DNA of 64,000 nucleotides from Tahibacter soli (lineage in GTDB: Bacteria; Pseudomonadota; Gammaproteobacteria; Xanthomonadales; Rhodanobacteraceae), in the NCBI RefSeq assembly GCF_025717065.2, contig NZ_JAOVZO020000018.1, positions 1,116,001-1,180,000 of the forward strand, in the 5' to 3' direction. Position 1 is the first letter of the stretch. Every line of letters begins with the position of its first letter. The position numbers and the translations under genes are program-made. Below, piece after piece: positions 15,432 through 22,464 of the stretch. The notes under the pieces were generated by a model. It was not told the origin of the DNA, searched no databases, and worked only from the letters and a program-made list of their open reading frames with translations.

Positions 15432-17399
15432 ATGCACATCGGCAAAGTATTGATTGCGAATCGTGGAGAAATCGCCGTGCGCATCGCGCGCACGTGCGCG
15501 CGTCTCGGCGTGCGCACGGTCGCCGTGTATTCCGACGCCGACCGCGACGCGCCGCACGTGCGCGCGGCGGACGCGGCGGTCGCGATAGGGCCGGCACCGG
15601 CCGCGGCGTCGTATCTTTCGATCGGGCGCATCGTCGACGCGGCGCGCGCGAGCGGCGCCGACGCCGTGCATCCGGGCTACGGATTTCTTTCGGAGCGCGC
15701 GGATTTCGCGCAGGCCGTTCTCGATGCCGGGCTCGTCTTCGTCGGCCCCGATCCGGCGGCGATCGCCGCGATGGGCGACAAGGCCGAAGCGAAGCGGCGC
15801 ATGCGCGCGGCCGGCGTTCCGTGCGTGCCGGGCTACGACGGCGACGCGCAGGACGACGCGACGCTGATCCGCGAGGCCGAACGCATCGGCGTGCCGGTGA
15901 TGATCAAGGCGGTCGCCGGCGGCGGCGGACGCGGCATGCGGCTCGTGCACGACGCGGCGCGGCTCTGCGAAGCGCTCGCGTCGGCGCGTGCGGAGGCCGC
16001 GAGCGCGTTCGGCGACGCGCGCCTCCTGCTCGAACGCGCGGTGACCGGCGCGCGGCACGTCGAGATCCAGGTGTTCGGCGACCGGCACGGCAACGTCGTG
16101 CATCTGGGCGAACGCGACTGCTCGGTGCAGCGGCGGCACCAGAAGATCGTCGAGGAAGCGCCGTCGCCGGCGCTCGACGACGCGTTGCGCGCGCGCATGG
16201 GCAATGCGGCGGTCGCGGCGGCGCAGGCGGTCGGATACGTCGGCGCGGGCACGGTCGAATTTCTGCTCGCGCGCGACGGCGCGTTCTATTTCCTGGAAAT
16301 GAATACACGGCTGCAGGTCGAGCATCCGGTGACGGAACGCGTCTACGGCGTCGACCTCGTCGAGTGGCAGCTGCGCGTCGCGCAGGGCGAGCCGCTGCCG
16401 ATGTCGCAGGCCGACGTGCTTGCGCGCCGCGCAGGCCATGCGATCGAGGTGCGGCTGTGCGCCGAGGACGCCGCCGCGGGTTTCCTGCCGCAGACCGGCA
16501 CGGTGCTCGCGTGGTCCGCGCCGGTGGGCGAGGGCGTGCGCGTCGATCACGGCGTGCGCGACGGGCTCGTCGTCGGCGCGCACTACGATTCGATGCTGGC
16601 GAAGGTGATCGCGCACGGCGCGACGCGCGAGGACGCGCGGCGGCGGCTCGCCGCCGCGCTCGAACGCACGGTGCTGCTCGGCATCGCGACGAACCGCGAC
16701 TATCTGCGGCGCATCGTCGAACACGAAGTCTTCGCCGCCGGCGACGCCGATACCGGCTTCATCGAGAACCGTCTGGCGCAGCCGGCGCCGGGCGCGAGCG
16801 CCTCGCATCACGCGCTCGCCGCCGTGGCGCTCGTCGAATGCGATGCGCGTGCGCTGGCCCGCGATGCGGGGTTCGAACCTTCGCTCGCCGGTTGGAACAC
16901 CGTGTCGCGCGTCGTGCTGCAACACGAAGGCGCGACGCGGCCTGCGCAGGTGCGTGCCGAGGGCGCGACGCGGCGCATCGTGCGGTTCGACGACGGTTCG
17001 ACCCACGTCGTCGACGTCCACGATTGCGACGAGGGTCGGTTGCGCTACGGCCACAACGGCGTCGACGCGACCGCGGCGTTCGCGCGCGACGGCGACGCGT
17101 TGTGGATCGATTTCGGCGACCGCTGCGGCGTCTGGCGCGACGTCACCTACGCGCCGGCAACGCGCGCGGACGCCGCGTCCGACGGGCGCATCGCCGCGCC
17201 GATCGACGGGCGCGTCGTGGCGGTGCAGGCGCAGCCGGGCGCCGTCGTGCGCAAGGGCGACGTACTCGTCGTGCTCGAGGCGATGAAGATGGAATTCCGC
17301 ATCGCGTCGCGCGTCGACGGGACGGTCGAATCGGTCGCCTGCGCGGTGGGCATGCAGGTGCGTGCGCGGCAGGAGCTCGCCGTCGTAGCCGCCCTCTAA
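15432..17399 (+). CDS. atuF: Acyl-CoA carboxylase alpha subunit (biotin carboxylase + biotin carrier)
   Basis: A 655-residue subunit that carboxylates its own biotin using ATP and bicarbonate. Order: biotin carboxylase N-domain (MHIGKVLIANRGEIAVRIAR), HPGYGFLSE, ATP-grasp glycine loop KAVAGGGGRGM, EMNTRLQVEHPVTE, the biotin carboxylase C-domain, a linker region of about 100 residues, and a C-terminal biotinyl domain with the target lysine in EAMKMEF. This architecture is shared by methylcrotonyl-, geranoyl- and propionyl-CoA carboxylase alpha subunits. It is last in the operon, after an 8-base gap. Its TAA overlaps the TAG of the convergent GTPase gene within four bases (17396-17399). Confidence 0.9.
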   Translation: MHIGKVLIANRGEIAVRIARTCARLGVRTVAVYSDADRDAPHVRAADAAVAIGPAPAAASYLSIGRIVDAARASGADAVHPGYGFLSERADFAQAVLDAGLVFVGPDPAAIAAMGDKAEAKRRMRAAGVPCVPGYDGDAQDDATLIREAERIGVPVMIKAVAGGGGRGMRLVHDAARLCEALASARAEAASAFGDARLLLERAVTGARHVEIQVFGDRHGNVVHLGERDCSVQRRHQKIVEEAPSPALDDALRARMGNAAVAAAQAVGYVGAGTVEFLLARDGAFYFLEMNTRLQVEHPVTERVYGVDLVEWQLRVAQGEPLPMSQADVLARRAGHAIEVRLCAEDAAAGFLPQTGTVLAWSAPVGEGVRVDHGVRDGLVVGAHYDSMLAKVIAHGATREDARRRLAAALERTVLLGIATNRDYLRRIVEHEVFAAGDADTGFIENRLAQPAPGASASHHALAAVALVECDARALARDAGFEPSLAGWNTVSRVVLQHEGATRPAQVRAEGATRRIVRFDDGSTHVVDVHDCDEGRLRYGHNGVDATAAFARDGDALWIDFGDRCGVWRDVTYAPATRADAASDGRIAAPIDGRVVAVQAQPGAVVRKGDVLVVLEAMKMEFRIASRVDGTVESVACAVGMQVRARQELAVVAAL

Positions 17400-17935
17400 T
17401 CGAGCTGCAGCAACAGCGCGCGGATCAGCTGCGACGTCTGCGCCTTGTCGCGCGCGTCGAACGTGAACACCGGCGCCGTCGCGTTCTGTGCGCGCAGCAC
17501 GCCGCGCACTACGGCGATGTCGAACGACGGATTGTTCTCGGTCTGCGTGACGCCGACGACGACGGGCATCCGGTCGTCGACGTCGCGGATCGCGCGCATC
17601 CAGTGCGCGCATTGGGCCGCAAGATCCGCGTCGGCGCCGTTGAGCACGAGGATCGTGCCGAGCGCGCCGGCGAGCACGATCGGCCGCATGAACTCGAAAT
17701 GTTCCTGCCCGGGCAGGCCGTACAGCATCAGCGTCTCGCTGCCGTCGAGCCGCACCGAGGCGAAGTCGAACGCGACGGTCGTCAGCGTCTTTTCGCCCAT
17801 CGCGCCGGACGTGAGCGGCATCTCGGTGGACACCGGCGGCACGTCGGCGACCGACGCGATGGCCGTGGTCTTGCCGGCGCCCGTGGGCCCCGCGAATACG
17901 AGCTTGGGCGCGTGCGATTCGACGTCTGGAAGCAT
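17396..17935 (-). CDS. Small Ras/MglA-like GTPase of the Roadblock-linked type
   Basis: A 179-residue GTP-binding protein from ATG 17935 (MLPDVESHAPKLVFAGPTG). G1 is GPTGAGKTT (16-24), and a Thr-rich switch I lies at EKTLTTVAFDF (48-58). G3 reads LYGLPGQE (71-78), lacking the usual Asp of DxxG, and the G4 position reads VTQTE instead of NKxD. This pattern is what I know from bacterial conservon (CvnD-like) and MglA-related GTPases encoded beside Roadblock proteins. Two Roadblock genes lie 1.2-2.1 kb away, divergently oriented. Expected role: a nucleotide-dependent switch controlled by the Roadblock proteins. It shares overlapping stop codons with the carboxylase alpha gene. A longer frame to 18004 is unlikely. 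Confidence 0.85.
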   Translation of the reverse strand: MLPDVESHAPKLVFAGPTGAGKTTAIASVADVPPVSTEMPLTSGAMGEKTLTTVAFDFASVRLDGSETLMLYGLPGQEHFEFMRPIVLAGALGTILVLNGADADLAAQCAHWMRAIRDVDDRMPVVVGVTQTENNPSFDIAVVRGVLRAQNATAPVFTFDARDKAQTSQLIRALLLQLD

Positions 17936-18047
17936 GGTAATTGTTGCCTGGTAGAAAAGTATCCCGACTTTGTCCCGCGGGTCAGCCGCGAGGCCCGCGA
18001 TCATGCACCCGGGCGCGGCCCCTGGAAACCGCCTTTAGTCCCTGGTG

Positions 18048-18135
18048 GCCTGTATCAGGCAATTTAGAACCGATCGGCTCGTTCTGGCCGAGCCGGACTT
18101 GCTTCTCGTTCGGCCTGTAGTTTTGACTACAGGCC
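18048..18135. promoter_or_regulatory. Inverted repeats in the GTPase/LuxR divergent intergenic region
   Basis: The gene-free stretch 17936-18312 holds three dyads: GCCTG/CAGGC (18048-18060), CGGCTCG/CGAGCCG (18075-18095) and a perfect 10-bp stem GGCCTGTAGT/ACTACAGGCC with loop TTTG (18112-18135). The last contains CCTGTA...TACAGG, the half-sites of the lux box, but with an 8-base rather than 6-base spacer. The dyads lie between two divergent starts, and no T-run follows them, so regulatory sites are more likely than terminators. Confidence 0.5.
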
Positions 18136-18312
18136 TCACTCCGAAGCCGCGCCCGACACGACCAGCCCTTCGCCACTCTAGTTCCAAATCACCTGTTACG
18201 GGCCACTAGTACGAACGGCGAGCCGGGCGGCCCGGCCGACGTACCGCTGGAACGACGCGCTTCGCGGCGTCATCATTGCGGTGCCGGCGCGCGGGTGCCG
18301 GCGGTCGATCGA

Positions 18313-18996
18313 ATGGGAGCGGGCGTGGTGAAGAACGGCGTTTCGGGCGAAACGGTCGTCGTGCTGGTCGTCGACAGCGAGCTCGTGTCGATGGGCTTCA
18401 TGCAGGCGCTGAGCACGCGCCACAACCTGCACGTCGCGGCCGTCGCGCATGACGCGGCCGACGGCTGGAAAGCCATCGCGTGCGCGTCGCCGGACGTCGT
18501 CATCATCGAAACGGGGCTCGCGCGCGAGGTCAAGGCGCTGGCCGGCGCGCGCGGCTGGCGCGCACGCACGATCCTGCTCGGCCGCAACGCGCACGTCGGC
18601 ATCGAGCCGGCCGCGAGCGTGGACGCGGCCTGCGGCTTCATCAGCTTCAGCGCGCGGCGCCGGCACTACCTGCCGATCGTCGATCGCGTATCGACGTGTG
18701 CCGCGCCGTGCGCATCGGCCGACGCCTGCTGCCGCGACTGCCCGGTGCGCGCCACGCTCGCGCCGCAGCCGCTCGGACTGACCGGCCGCGAATCGGAAGT
18801 GTTCGTGCGCATCGGCTGCGGCTTTCGCGCCGCCGAAATCGCCGCGGAACTCGGCGTCAGCGCCAAAACCGTCGATGCGCATCGCGAAAGCATCAAGCAC
18901 AAGCTCGGCCTGGAATCGGCGCATGCGTTGAACGTCGCGGCGGCCGGCTGGTGTCGCGGCGAGGCGCTCGTGCACGCGCGGCGAGCCGTGACCTAG
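18313..18996 (+). CDS. LuxR/NarL-type regulator with degenerate receiver and cysteine cluster
   Basis: A 227-residue protein from ATG 18313. Residues 14-125 look like a response-regulator receiver (TVVVLVVDSELVSMGFM), but the phosphoacceptor position is Glu66 (PDVVIIETG), and the conserved Thr/Ser and Lys are not seen, so it is probably not phosphorylated normally. A linker then carries five cysteines, C129-x3-C133-x5-C139-C140-x2-C143, which could bind a metal or Fe-S cluster or form disulfides. Residues of about 156-215 are a GerE-type helix-turn-helix (LTGRESEVF ... AAEIAAELGVSAKTVDAH). It is followed by two Roadblock genes and diverges from their GTPase. Start alternatives are GTG 18295 and GTG 18325/18328. 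Confidence 0.8.
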   Translation: MGAGVVKNGVSGETVVVLVVDSELVSMGFMQALSTRHNLHVAAVAHDAADGWKAIACASPDVVIIETGLAREVKALAGARGWRARTILLGRNAHVGIEPAASVDAACGFISFSARRRHYLPIVDRVSTCAAPCASADACCRDCPVRATLAPQPLGLTGRESEVFVRIGCGFRAAEIAAELGVSAKTVDAHRESIKHKLGLESAHALNVAAAGWCRGEALVHARRAVT

Positions 18997-19072
18997 GGAA
19001 TCTCCCTATGCCAATACGCGGGCCGAGCCACTAGGCTTGGGCCGTCGGTGCGCGCGCGATTCCGCCGGAATC
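18994..19072. promoter_or_regulatory. Dyad at LuxR stop codon and two further hairpins before the Roadblock genes
   Basis: TAGGGA/TCCCTA with spacer ATC (18994-19008) overlaps the LuxR-type gene's TAG stop. A second hairpin with loop ACTA (19023-19040) and a perfect GCGATTCC/GGAATCGC stem with loop GCC (19054-19072) follow. The first dyad has the size and symmetry of a site for a LuxR/NarL-type dimer, so the Roadblock genes may have their own regulated promoter in this 179-base gap. Confidence 0.5.
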
Positions 19073-19175
19073 GCAACGCGCGACGTTGGTGTCGTCCCCG
19101 TGATCGCGCCGCCGGCGCGACGGCATTCGTATGCGGCTGCGCGGGCGGCCGGACGCCTCTTCAGGGAGAGGTTGC

Positions 19176-19649
19176 ATGTTGAGCGATGTGAGCCCGGGCT
19201 CGGCTTCGGGAGGAGCGGTCGTGCCCAGCGCAGACGGCGATCTTGCCGGCGCGACGGCGGTACGCGGTTTGCTGGCGCGCCTGCTGGCGACGTCGACGGC
19301 GTTTCGATTCGCGAGTCTGTCTACCGTCGACGGCCGTTCGATCGCGGTCGCGGGACGCGTCGACGACGTCACGACCGCGCGCATCGCCGCGATGACGAGC
19401 GCGCTCCTGGGATTGAGCGAAACCTTCGCGAAAGAAGCCGTGCGCAGCCGCTGCGCGTACACGACGATCACCGCGGACGACGGCGTCGTCGTCGTCGTGC
19501 GCGTGCCGACGCGAGCGCGGCTGCACGCGCTGTCGGTCGCGTCCGACGCGAACGAAAACCTCGCCCTGGTGCTGCGCCGCACGCTCGACGCCGCGCACGC
19601 GCTCGCGCTGCTCGTCGACGCCGATCCGTCCGGCGCCGGCGTCGGCTGA
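19176..19649 (+). CDS. Roadblock/LC7-domain protein (first of two)
   Basis: A 157-residue protein from ATG 19176 with a strong AGGGAGAGG site six bases upstream; an earlier in-frame start at 19131 lacks one. After a low-complexity Gly/Ser/Ala N-terminus of about 25 residues, the sequence follows the Roadblock/LC7 pattern: a helix (AVRGLLARLLATST), two strands (FASLSTVDGRSIAVAGR), a long helix (TTARIAAMTSALLGLSE), then strands (YTTITADDGVVVVVRVP) and a final helix. Such domains dimerise and act on small GTPases as activators or partners, as MglB does on MglA. The likely partner is the divergent GTPase at 17396-17935. Confidence 0.75.
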   Translation: MLSDVSPGSASGGAVVPSADGDLAGATAVRGLLARLLATSTAFRFASLSTVDGRSIAVAGRVDDVTTARIAAMTSALLGLSETFAKEAVRSRCAYTTITADDGVVVVVRVPTRARLHALSVASDANENLALVLRRTLDAAHALALLVDADPSGAGVG

Positions 19650-19704
19650 CGAATCACCCACCCACCGCGACGGATCGTCCGTCGCGACGCTTTGAGGAAC
19701 GACA

Positions 19705-20061
19705 ATGGCAAAGATCAGTCTTGAACCGCTGCGCGCCCTGGACGGCTACATCGCTTCGGCGCTCGTGGACACCGAAAGCGGCATGCTGCTTTCGGGCGAC
19801 GGCACCGCGATCGATCTGGATCTCGCGTCGGCCGGCAATACCGAGGTCATTCGCGCCAAGCGCAAGGTCGCCAGCAGCCTGAAGCTCAACGACACGATCG
19901 AGGACATCCTGATCAGCCTGAGCAAGCAGTACCACCTGCTGCGACCGCTCGAATCGAACCAGAATCTCTTTCTGTACGTCGTGCTCGATCGCGCGAGGTC
20001 GAATCTCGCGCTGGCGCGGCACGAACTGCGCACGTTCGAAAAGTCGGTCGATTTTTCATAA
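19705..20061 (+). CDS. Roadblock/LC7-like small protein (second of two)
   Basis: A 118-residue protein from ATG 19705 with GAGGAA upstream, 55 bases after the first Roadblock gene. Its layout is an N-terminal helix (ISLEPLRALDGYIASALV), a strand pair (TESGMLLSGDG), a central helix (EVIRAKRKVASSLKLND), strands with a conserved-looking KQYHLLRPL and NLFLYVVLDR, and a C-terminal helix. I recall near-identical compact proteins in xanthomonads annotated as Roadblock-like, though no motif here is catalytic. Having two different Roadblock proteins beside one GTPase suggests a heterodimer or two opposing regulators, as in MglB/RomR-type or conservon systems; that is inference. Confidence 0.7.
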   Translation: MAKISLEPLRALDGYIASALVDTESGMLLSGDGTAIDLDLASAGNTEVIRAKRKVASSLKLNDTIEDILISLSKQYHLLRPLESNQNLFLYVVLDRARSNLALARHELRTFEKSVDFS

Positions 20062-20101
20062 GCGGCACACCGGCAGGGCGGCGACGGCCGGAGGGCTTTC
20101 C

Positions 20102-21007
20102 ATGAGAGTCGATGTCCGGTATGCGGCGCTCGACGACCAGGCGGAGCAGCGCGTACGCATCGCCGCGCGCCTTCTCGCCGCGCACGGCAGGCAGGCGCGC
20201 GTCGCCGCGTGGGACGGCACGCGCTGCGACGCCGTGGTCGTCGCGTTCGACGACGGCTACGGGCAGCGCGTGCTGGAAATCGCGCGCCGCCGCGGCGTCG
20301 CCGTCGTCGCGGCCGACGGCTGTGCCGCGCACCTCGCCGCCGCGCTGCAGCAGGCGCTGGTCGCCGCACGCGGCGCCGAGACGCCGGCCGACCGAGTCGA
20401 CGACGGCGTCGCGGCGCGCACGGGTCGGGAGTCGCCGTGCGGTGCCGCGGGACTCGTGTTGCTCGCGGGCGACGCGTATCGCGGCGCCGACGTCGGCGCC
20501 GTCGTCGGCGGGCGTGCGATCGTCCTGAACGGCGCGGCCGGCCGCGTCGCCGGCGACAGCCTGAGCGATCTTCTGGCCGCGCGCGATCACCTCGGCGACG
20601 CGGACTGGCAACTGCGCGCGCTGCCGCCGGGCCGCCGCGGCGCGACGAGCGACGCGGCGATGAGCCTCGACGCGTTCTTCGTGACGGGGGCGTTGCGCGC
20701 GAAGCGCACGCTGCCGGCGTTCGCGGCCGGTACGTACGCCTTGCGCGAGTGGCCCGACCTCGGCACCGCGCCCGAGGCGCTCGCGGGCCTGCGCGTCGCG
20801 CAGCGGCTGATGCGCGCGCCGTCGGCACCGCCGGCGCTGGCCGCGGCCGGTATCGCCGGCGACGAGGTCAACGCGTGCCTGTGGGCGTTTCGCGCCTCGA
20901 ATCTCCTGATCGACGCCGAACCGGCGCCGCCCGCGCCGGCCGCCGAACCCGCGGCGCGACCGCTGCTCGCGCGCATCGCGGCGCGCTTCGGCCTGCTGGC
21001 GCGCTGA
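20102..21007 (+). CDS. Unrecognised protein of the GTPase/Roadblock module
   Basis: A 301-residue protein, unknown to me, from ATG 20102 with GGAGGG eight bases upstream. The N-terminal 95 residues alternate strands and helices (DAVVVAFDDGYGQRVLEI, then RRRGVAVVAADG), like an alpha/beta receiver-type fold without obvious catalytic residues. The middle has AGDAYRGADVGAVVGGR and a segment around DLLAARDHLGDADW. The last 90 residues look like a winged-helix or PATAN-like effector (LREWPDLGTAPEALAGLRVA then QRLM ... EVNACLWAFRASNLL). Position and direction make it the last gene of the Roadblock operon, so it is a candidate effector of the GTPase. It ends 10 bases before a convergent amidohydrolase gene. 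Confidence 0.65.
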   Translation: MRVDVRYAALDDQAEQRVRIAARLLAAHGRQARVAAWDGTRCDAVVVAFDDGYGQRVLEIARRRGVAVVAADGCAAHLAAALQQALVAARGAETPADRVDDGVAARTGRESPCGAAGLVLLAGDAYRGADVGAVVGGRAIVLNGAAGRVAGDSLSDLLAARDHLGDADWQLRALPPGRRGATSDAAMSLDAFFVTGALRAKRTLPAFAAGTYALREWPDLGTAPEALAGLRVAQRLMRAPSAPPALAAAGIAGDEVNACLWAFRASNLLIDAEPAPPAPAAEPAARPLLARIAARFGLLAR

Positions 21008-21017
21008 GCGCGGCCGG

Positions 21018-22352
21018 TCAGCGCGCTGCCGGCCGCTTTTCGATGCGGCCCTGCTTGACCACGACCTGCACGTTCTTGAGCACCGTGATTTCCTTGAGCG
21101 GATCGCCGTCGACCGCGATCAGGTCGGCCCGCTTGCCGACTTCGAGCGTGCCGGTATCGGCGCCGACACCGAGCAGGTCGGCCGCGTTGACGGTCGCCGC
21201 GGCGATCGCCTGCGCGTTCGTCATGCCGTACGCCACCATCAGCTCGAACTCGTCGGCGTTGCGGCCGTGCAGGCTCACGCCGGCGTCGGTGCCGAACGCG
21301 ATCTTCACGCCGGCCTTCACGGCTTTCTCGAGCGCCTTGCCGGTGATGCCGATGCGCCATTCGATCTTTTCGCGCACGGCGCCGACGTAGGCTTCGGGGT
21401 TCTTCGCGAGCCGTTCCTTGTAGCCGTTGACCGTCGACAGCGTCGGCACGTAGTACGCGCCGGTCTTCTTGAACAGCGCGATCGATTCGTCGTCGATCAG
21501 CGTGCCGTGTTCGATCGAATCGGCGCCGGCGCGCAGCGCGACGGCGATGCCGTCGGCGCCGTGCGCGTGTACGGCCACTTTCTTCTTGTAAAGGTGCGCC
21601 GTTTCCACAATGGCGCGCGCCTCGTCGTCGAACATCTGCTGGCCGAGGCCGGCCGCGATGATGCTGTTGACGCCCGCGGTCGTCGCGATCTTGATCACGT
21701 CGACGCCGCGCGCGACCTGCGTGCGCACCGCCTTGCGGCACGCGTCGGCGCCGTCGCAGACGTTGTCGTGCGTGTCGAGCGCCTCGTGCAGGTCGTCGCG
21801 GAAACCGAGGGTCGGGTCCATGTGCCCGGCCGTCGTCGAGATCGCGTTGCCGGCATCGACGATGCGCGGCCCGGGCACCTTGCCGTCGGCGATGGCGTCG
21901 CGCAGCGCGAGCGTCACGCCGTCGGCGTCGCCGAGGTTGCGCACGGTGGTGAAGCCGGCGGCGAGCGTCTTGCGCGCGTTCACGGCCGCCTCGTACGCGA
22001 AGAACGGCGGATTCCTGGCCACGCGCTGCAGCTGGCCTTCGACGCCGGCCTTGTCGCTCGTCAGGTGCACGTGGCTGTCGATGAGGCCCGGCAGCACGAA
22101 GCGCGTCGACAGATCGAGCACCGCGGCGTCGGCCGGCGCGCCGTCGAACGCGCTCGCGCCGACGATGCCGTCCTTCACCGCGACGATCGCGCCGTCGCGC
22201 ACGAGCAGCGTCGTCTTGCCGCGCGGCTTTTCGCCGGGCCGGTCGAGCAGCGTGCCGGCCTGCACGACGAGCCACTCCGGCGGCGGCGCCGCGTGCGCGG
22301 CGGGCGCGACGAGAGCGGCGAGGGCACACGGCAGCGCGGCGAACTTGGGCAT
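21018..22352 (-). CDS. Exported metal-dependent amidohydrolase (imidazolonepropionase/Xaa-Pro dipeptidase-like)
   Basis: A 444-residue amidohydrolase-superfamily enzyme with an N-terminal signal peptide (MPKFAALPCALAALVAPAAH). Metal ligands and catalytic residues appear in order: DSHVHLTS, the carbamylated-lysine position in VIKIATT, VHAHG, EHGTL and GTDAGV. A C-terminal beta-sandwich ends in GKRADLIAVDGDPL. Close relatives hydrolyse dipeptides such as Xaa-Pro or Xaa-Lys/Arg, or acylated amino acids, in the periplasm. The exact substrate cannot be read from sequence. It is a single gene convergent with the Roadblock operon and divergent from the ligase gene at 22465, with 112 bases between. 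Confidence 0.87.
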   Translation of the reverse strand: MPKFAALPCALAALVAPAAHAAPPPEWLVVQAGTLLDRPGEKPRGKTTLLVRDGAIVAVKDGIVGASAFDGAPADAAVLDLSTRFVLPGLIDSHVHLTSDKAGVEGQLQRVARNPPFFAYEAAVNARKTLAAGFTTVRNLGDADGVTLALRDAIADGKVPGPRIVDAGNAISTTAGHMDPTLGFRDDLHEALDTHDNVCDGADACRKAVRTQVARGVDVIKIATTAGVNSIIAAGLGQQMFDDEARAIVETAHLYKKKVAVHAHGADGIAVALRAGADSIEHGTLIDDESIALFKKTGAYYVPTLSTVNGYKERLAKNPEAYVGAVREKIEWRIGITGKALEKAVKAGVKIAFGTDAGVSLHGRNADEFELMVAYGMTNAQAIAAATVNAADLLGVGADTGTLEVGKRADLIAVDGDPLKEITVLKNVQVVVKQGRIEKRPAAR

Positions 22353-22464
22353 GGCGAGGGTCCGGTCGATACGAAAACCCGATCATAGCGAACGCGTCGG
22401 CGCCGCCCCCTGCCGATAGGCACGGTTCATCAACGCGGCGCGCACGCCGGTACACTCGGTCTTC

